Shown: positions 32,519-34,154 of the stretch, piece after piece
Layout: each line of letters opens with the position of its first letter
Numbering within the stretch: position 1 is the first letter of the stretch
Assembly (NCBI GenBank): GCA_945873295.1
Contig: CAMCCS010000007.1
Location: 1 to 34,154 of the forward strand
DNA length: 34,154 nucleotides
Reading direction: 5' to 3'
Source of the DNA: an uncultured Clostridia bacterium
GTDB lineage: Bacteria; Bacillota; Clostridia; Oscillospirales; Oscillospiraceae
Program-made: the position numbers and the translations under genes
The notes under the pieces: generated by a model
Database searches by the model: none
What the model saw: only the letters and a program-made list of their open reading frames with translations
Told to the model about the DNA's origin: nothing

Positions 32519-32596
32519 CGCTTTCCCCTCTGTCTGTACGCTGGTTTTTAACGTGGGGAAGAGATTCCTCACACGATTAAGGAGGGTTTTGATTTA
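32519..32596 (+). other. 78-nt gap between rpsD and rpoA
   Basis: This gap is longer than the typical 10-20 nt of the cluster. CTTTCCCC (32521-32528) can pair with GGGGAAG (32555-32561) with one bulge, and GGAGG at 32581 serves rpoA. No promoter or terminator is clear. Confidence 0.3.
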
Positions 32597-33556
32597 ATGG
32601 TTGAAATTGAAAAGCCTCGCATTACCTGTTTCGACTCTGCGGAGGATCCCTCCTACGGCAAGTATGTCGTGGAGCCTCTGGAGCGCGGTTACGGCATGAC
32701 GCTGGGCAACTCCCTGCGTCGGATCCTGCTGTCCAGCCTGCCTGGCTATGCTGCGACCTCCGTGAAGATTCAGGGTGTACAGCATGAGTTCTCCACCATC
32801 CCCGGGGTTACCGAGGATGTGACGGAGATCGTGCTGAATGTGAAGCGGATCACTCCCAAGCTGCACTGCACCGGAGTGAAGACCGTCCACATCGATGCCG
32901 TCGGCCCCTGCGAAGTAAAGGCAGGGGACATCAAGGCGGATGCCGAGGTGGAGATCCTGAACCCCGAGCTGCACATCTGCACGCTGGGTGAGGACGCCAC
33001 TTTCAATATGGAGATTACCATGTCCCAGGGCCGGGGTTATGTTTCCGCTGACCGGAACAAGACACCCCAGACTGTCATCGGCGTGATCCCCATTGACTCC
33101 ATCTATTCCCCTGTGGTCAAGGTGAATTACACGGTGGAGCCCACCCGTGTGGGTGATAAGACCGACTTCGATAAGCTGACCCTTGAGGTCTGGACCGATT
33201 CTACCATCTCTGCAAAGGACGCGGTGTCCCTGGGCGCGAAGATTCTCAGCGACCATCTGACAGTGTTCACTAACTTGTCCGACACCGTGACCACCAGCTC
33301 CACCATCGTGGAGAAGACGCCGGACCGCCCGGATGCCAAGCTGTCCATGACCATTGACGAGCTGGATCTGTCCGTGCGGAGCTTCAACTGCCTGAAGCGC
33401 GCCAATATCAACACCGTTGCCGATCTGATCGGCAAGACCGGTGAGGATATGATGCGGGTGCGGAACATGGGCAAGAAGTCCCTGGACGAGGTGCAGAAGA
33501 AGCTGGAGATGATGGGCCTGTCCCTGGCCAGTGAAGAATCCGGCAGCAACAACTAA
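32597..33556 (+). CDS. rpoA: RNA polymerase alpha subunit
   Basis: This is a 319-residue polymerase subunit. The N-terminal assembly domain has [39 protein letters not shown], and the C-terminal domain (about 245-312) is [25 protein letters not shown] with [16 protein letters not shown], which binds UP elements and activators. Both domains are complete. GGAGG lies upstream of ATG 32597. Confidence 0.98.
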   Translation: MVEIEKPRITCFDSAEDPSYGKYVVEPLERGYGMTLGNSLRRILLSSLPGYAATSVKIQGVQHEFSTIPGVTEDVTEIVLNVKRITPKLHCTGVKTVHIDAVGPCEVKAGDIKADAEVEILNPELHICTLGEDATFNMEITMSQGRGYVSADRNKTPQTVIGVIPIDSIYSPVVKVNYTVEPTRVGDKTDFDKLTLEVWTDSTISAKDAVSLGAKILSDHLTVFTNLSDTVTTSSTIVEKTPDRPDAKLSMTIDELDLSVRSFNCLKRANINTVADLIGKTGEDMMRVRNMGKKSLDEVQKKLEMMGLSLASEESGSNN

Positions 33557-33586
33557 CATTTATTCTTCTAAAAAGGAGGAAACGTC

Positions 33587-33928
33587 ATGTTTGGCACTCG
33601 TAAGCTGGGTAAGACCAGCGCGCAGAGAAAGGCCCTGCTTCGGCAGCAGGTGACTGACCTGCTGGAGAATGGCAAGATGGAGACCACCTTCTATCGCGCC
33701 AAGGAAGTGCAGCCCGTGGTTGAGAAGATGATCACCCTGGGCAAGAAGGGCGGCCTGTCTGCCTACCGCAGAGCCCTGGGCTATATCACCAAGGAGTCTG
33801 TTGCCAATAAGCTCTTCAAGGAGATCGCCCCCAAGTACGCCGACCGTAACGGCGGCTACACCCGGGTGACCCGGATTGGCGAGCGCCGCGGCGACGCCGC
33901 GGAGATGGCCATCATCGAGCTGGTGTAA
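33587..33928 (+). CDS. rplQ: Ribosomal protein bL17
   Basis: This is a 113-residue 50S protein at the tunnel exit. It has [53 protein letters not shown] and ending [25 protein letters not shown]. Normal length. AAGGAGG precedes ATG 33587. It is the last gene of the cluster. Confidence 0.98.
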   Translation: MFGTRKLGKTSAQRKALLRQQVTDLLENGKMETTFYRAKEVQPVVEKMITLGKKGGLSAYRRALGYITKESVANKLFKEIAPKYADRNGGYTRVTRIGERRGDAAEMAIIELV

Positions 33929-33943
33929 TTTCCAAAATAGAAA

Positions 33944-33973
33944 CAGCCCGCGTACAATTCCGTACGCGGGCTG
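33944..33973. terminator. 12-bp-stem terminator after rplQ, possibly bidirectional
   Basis: CAGCCCGCGTAC (33944-33955), loop aattcc, GTACGCGGGCTG (33962-33973) form a perfect stem 15 nt after the stop codon. On the + strand only CTAATATTT follows, while on the - strand TTTCTATTTT follows, so it may also end transcription arriving from the right. Confidence 0.8.
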
Positions 33974-34053
33974 CTAATATTTCAGGGAGCCATTTATCCG
34001 TCTGAAGGTTATCTTTCGCAAGCACACTGACAAATTGGAATTTGACGGGCTGC

Positions 34054-34122
34054 CGACTTCCCGGTCATTGCGAACCCGACTTCCCGGTCATTGCGAGCCC
34101 GAATTCCCGGTCATTGCGAACC
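34054..34122. repeat. Three tandem 23-bp repeats
   Basis: Three adjacent copies of a 23-bp unit with core CCCGGTCATTGCGA lie at 34054-34076, 34077-34099 and 34100-34122. They differ at one or two positions (AACC/AGCC, GACTT/GAATT). They lead into the hairpin listed next and look like array growth at the edge of a REP-like element. Confidence 0.85.
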
Positions 34123-34154
34123 AGTCCGCAGACTGGTGTGGCAATCTCCATCGA
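34100..34154. repeat. REP-like repeat element, cut by the window end
   Basis: The last repeat unit flows into CCAGTC-cgca-GACTGG (34121-34136), then TGTGGCAATCTCC. GGTCATTGC on the left and GCAATCTCC on the right are imperfectly complementary, so the unit can fold as one long hairpin. The pattern resembles repeats of the type CATTGCGA...GGCAATCTCC that are scattered through many bacterial genomes. No coding sequence is seen from 33929 to the end. Confidence 0.6.

Noticed and set aside
34054-34122. Tandem repeats considered as a CRISPR array
   Set aside because: The 23-bp units are directly adjacent with no spacers, and no cas gene is present.

Overview
The window comes from a GC-rich Firmicute, most likely class Clostridia and probably the Oscillospirales (Oscillospiraceae-like). 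The evidence is gene order (yicC-remA-gmk-rpoZ ... priA-def-fmt-rsmB-rlmN-prpC-prkC-rsgA, cdaA-cdaR, and a complete S10-spc-alpha ribosomal protein array with secY-adk-map-infA-rpmJ inside it), the zinc-type S14, a PASTA-domain kinase, and strong GGAGG ribosome binding sites. Every gene I can support is on the + strand. The genus is inference; I could not run a search.

Layout. 1-263: a non-coding leader rich in hairpins. 264-1621: a small DUF3343 (putative Se/S carrier) gene coupled to a class V aminotransferase / cysteine desulfurase. 1715-3917: a clear promoter, then the diadenylate cyclase cdaA and its regulator cdaR. 3984-16172: a housekeeping run: yicC, remA, gmk, (a 162-bp MITE-like palindrome), rpoZ, priA, def, fmt, rsmB, rlmN, a PP2C phosphatase, a PASTA Ser/Thr kinase and rsgA. 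Starts and stops mostly overlap or abut, so it reads as one long operon for RNA quality control, nucleotide supply, replication restart, initiator-Met processing, rRNA modification, and Ser/Thr phospho-signalling. coaBC (usually after rpoZ) and rpe/thiN (usually after rsgA) are absent at this place.

16267-17844: a compact three-gene redox module: a TlpA-like thioredoxin lipoprotein, a 45-residue CD1871A-family CXXC membrane peptide that is missing from the ORF track, and a NapH-like membrane 4Fe-4S protein, closed by a good intrinsic terminator. This is the best candidate in the window for a poorly described system: electrons from cytoplasmic iron-sulfur clusters may pass through the small CXXC peptide to an extracytoplasmic thioredoxin.

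17926-33928: the S10-spc-alpha cluster, led by a strong TTGACA-17-TAAGAT promoter and a ~270-nt leader: rpsJ rplC rplD rplW rplB rpsS rplV rpsC rplP rpmC rpsQ rplN rplX rplE rpsN rpsH rplF rplR rpsE rpmD rplO secY adk map (KOW protein) infA rpmJ rpsM rpsK rpsD rpoA rplQ, then a 12-bp-stem terminator. Spacing is tight except for four longer gaps (before rpsJ, rpsJ-rplC, rpsN-rpsH, rpsD-rpoA). Three of these can be folded by eye into substantial RNA structures, which makes them candidates for r-protein autoregulatory elements. Arg codon choice shifts from CGG in the upstream genes to CGT/CGC in the r-protein genes, as expected for highly expressed genes. The window ends in a REP-like repeat (three 23-bp tandem copies plus a hairpin). 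I see no tRNA, rRNA, CRISPR array, phage gene or transposase.
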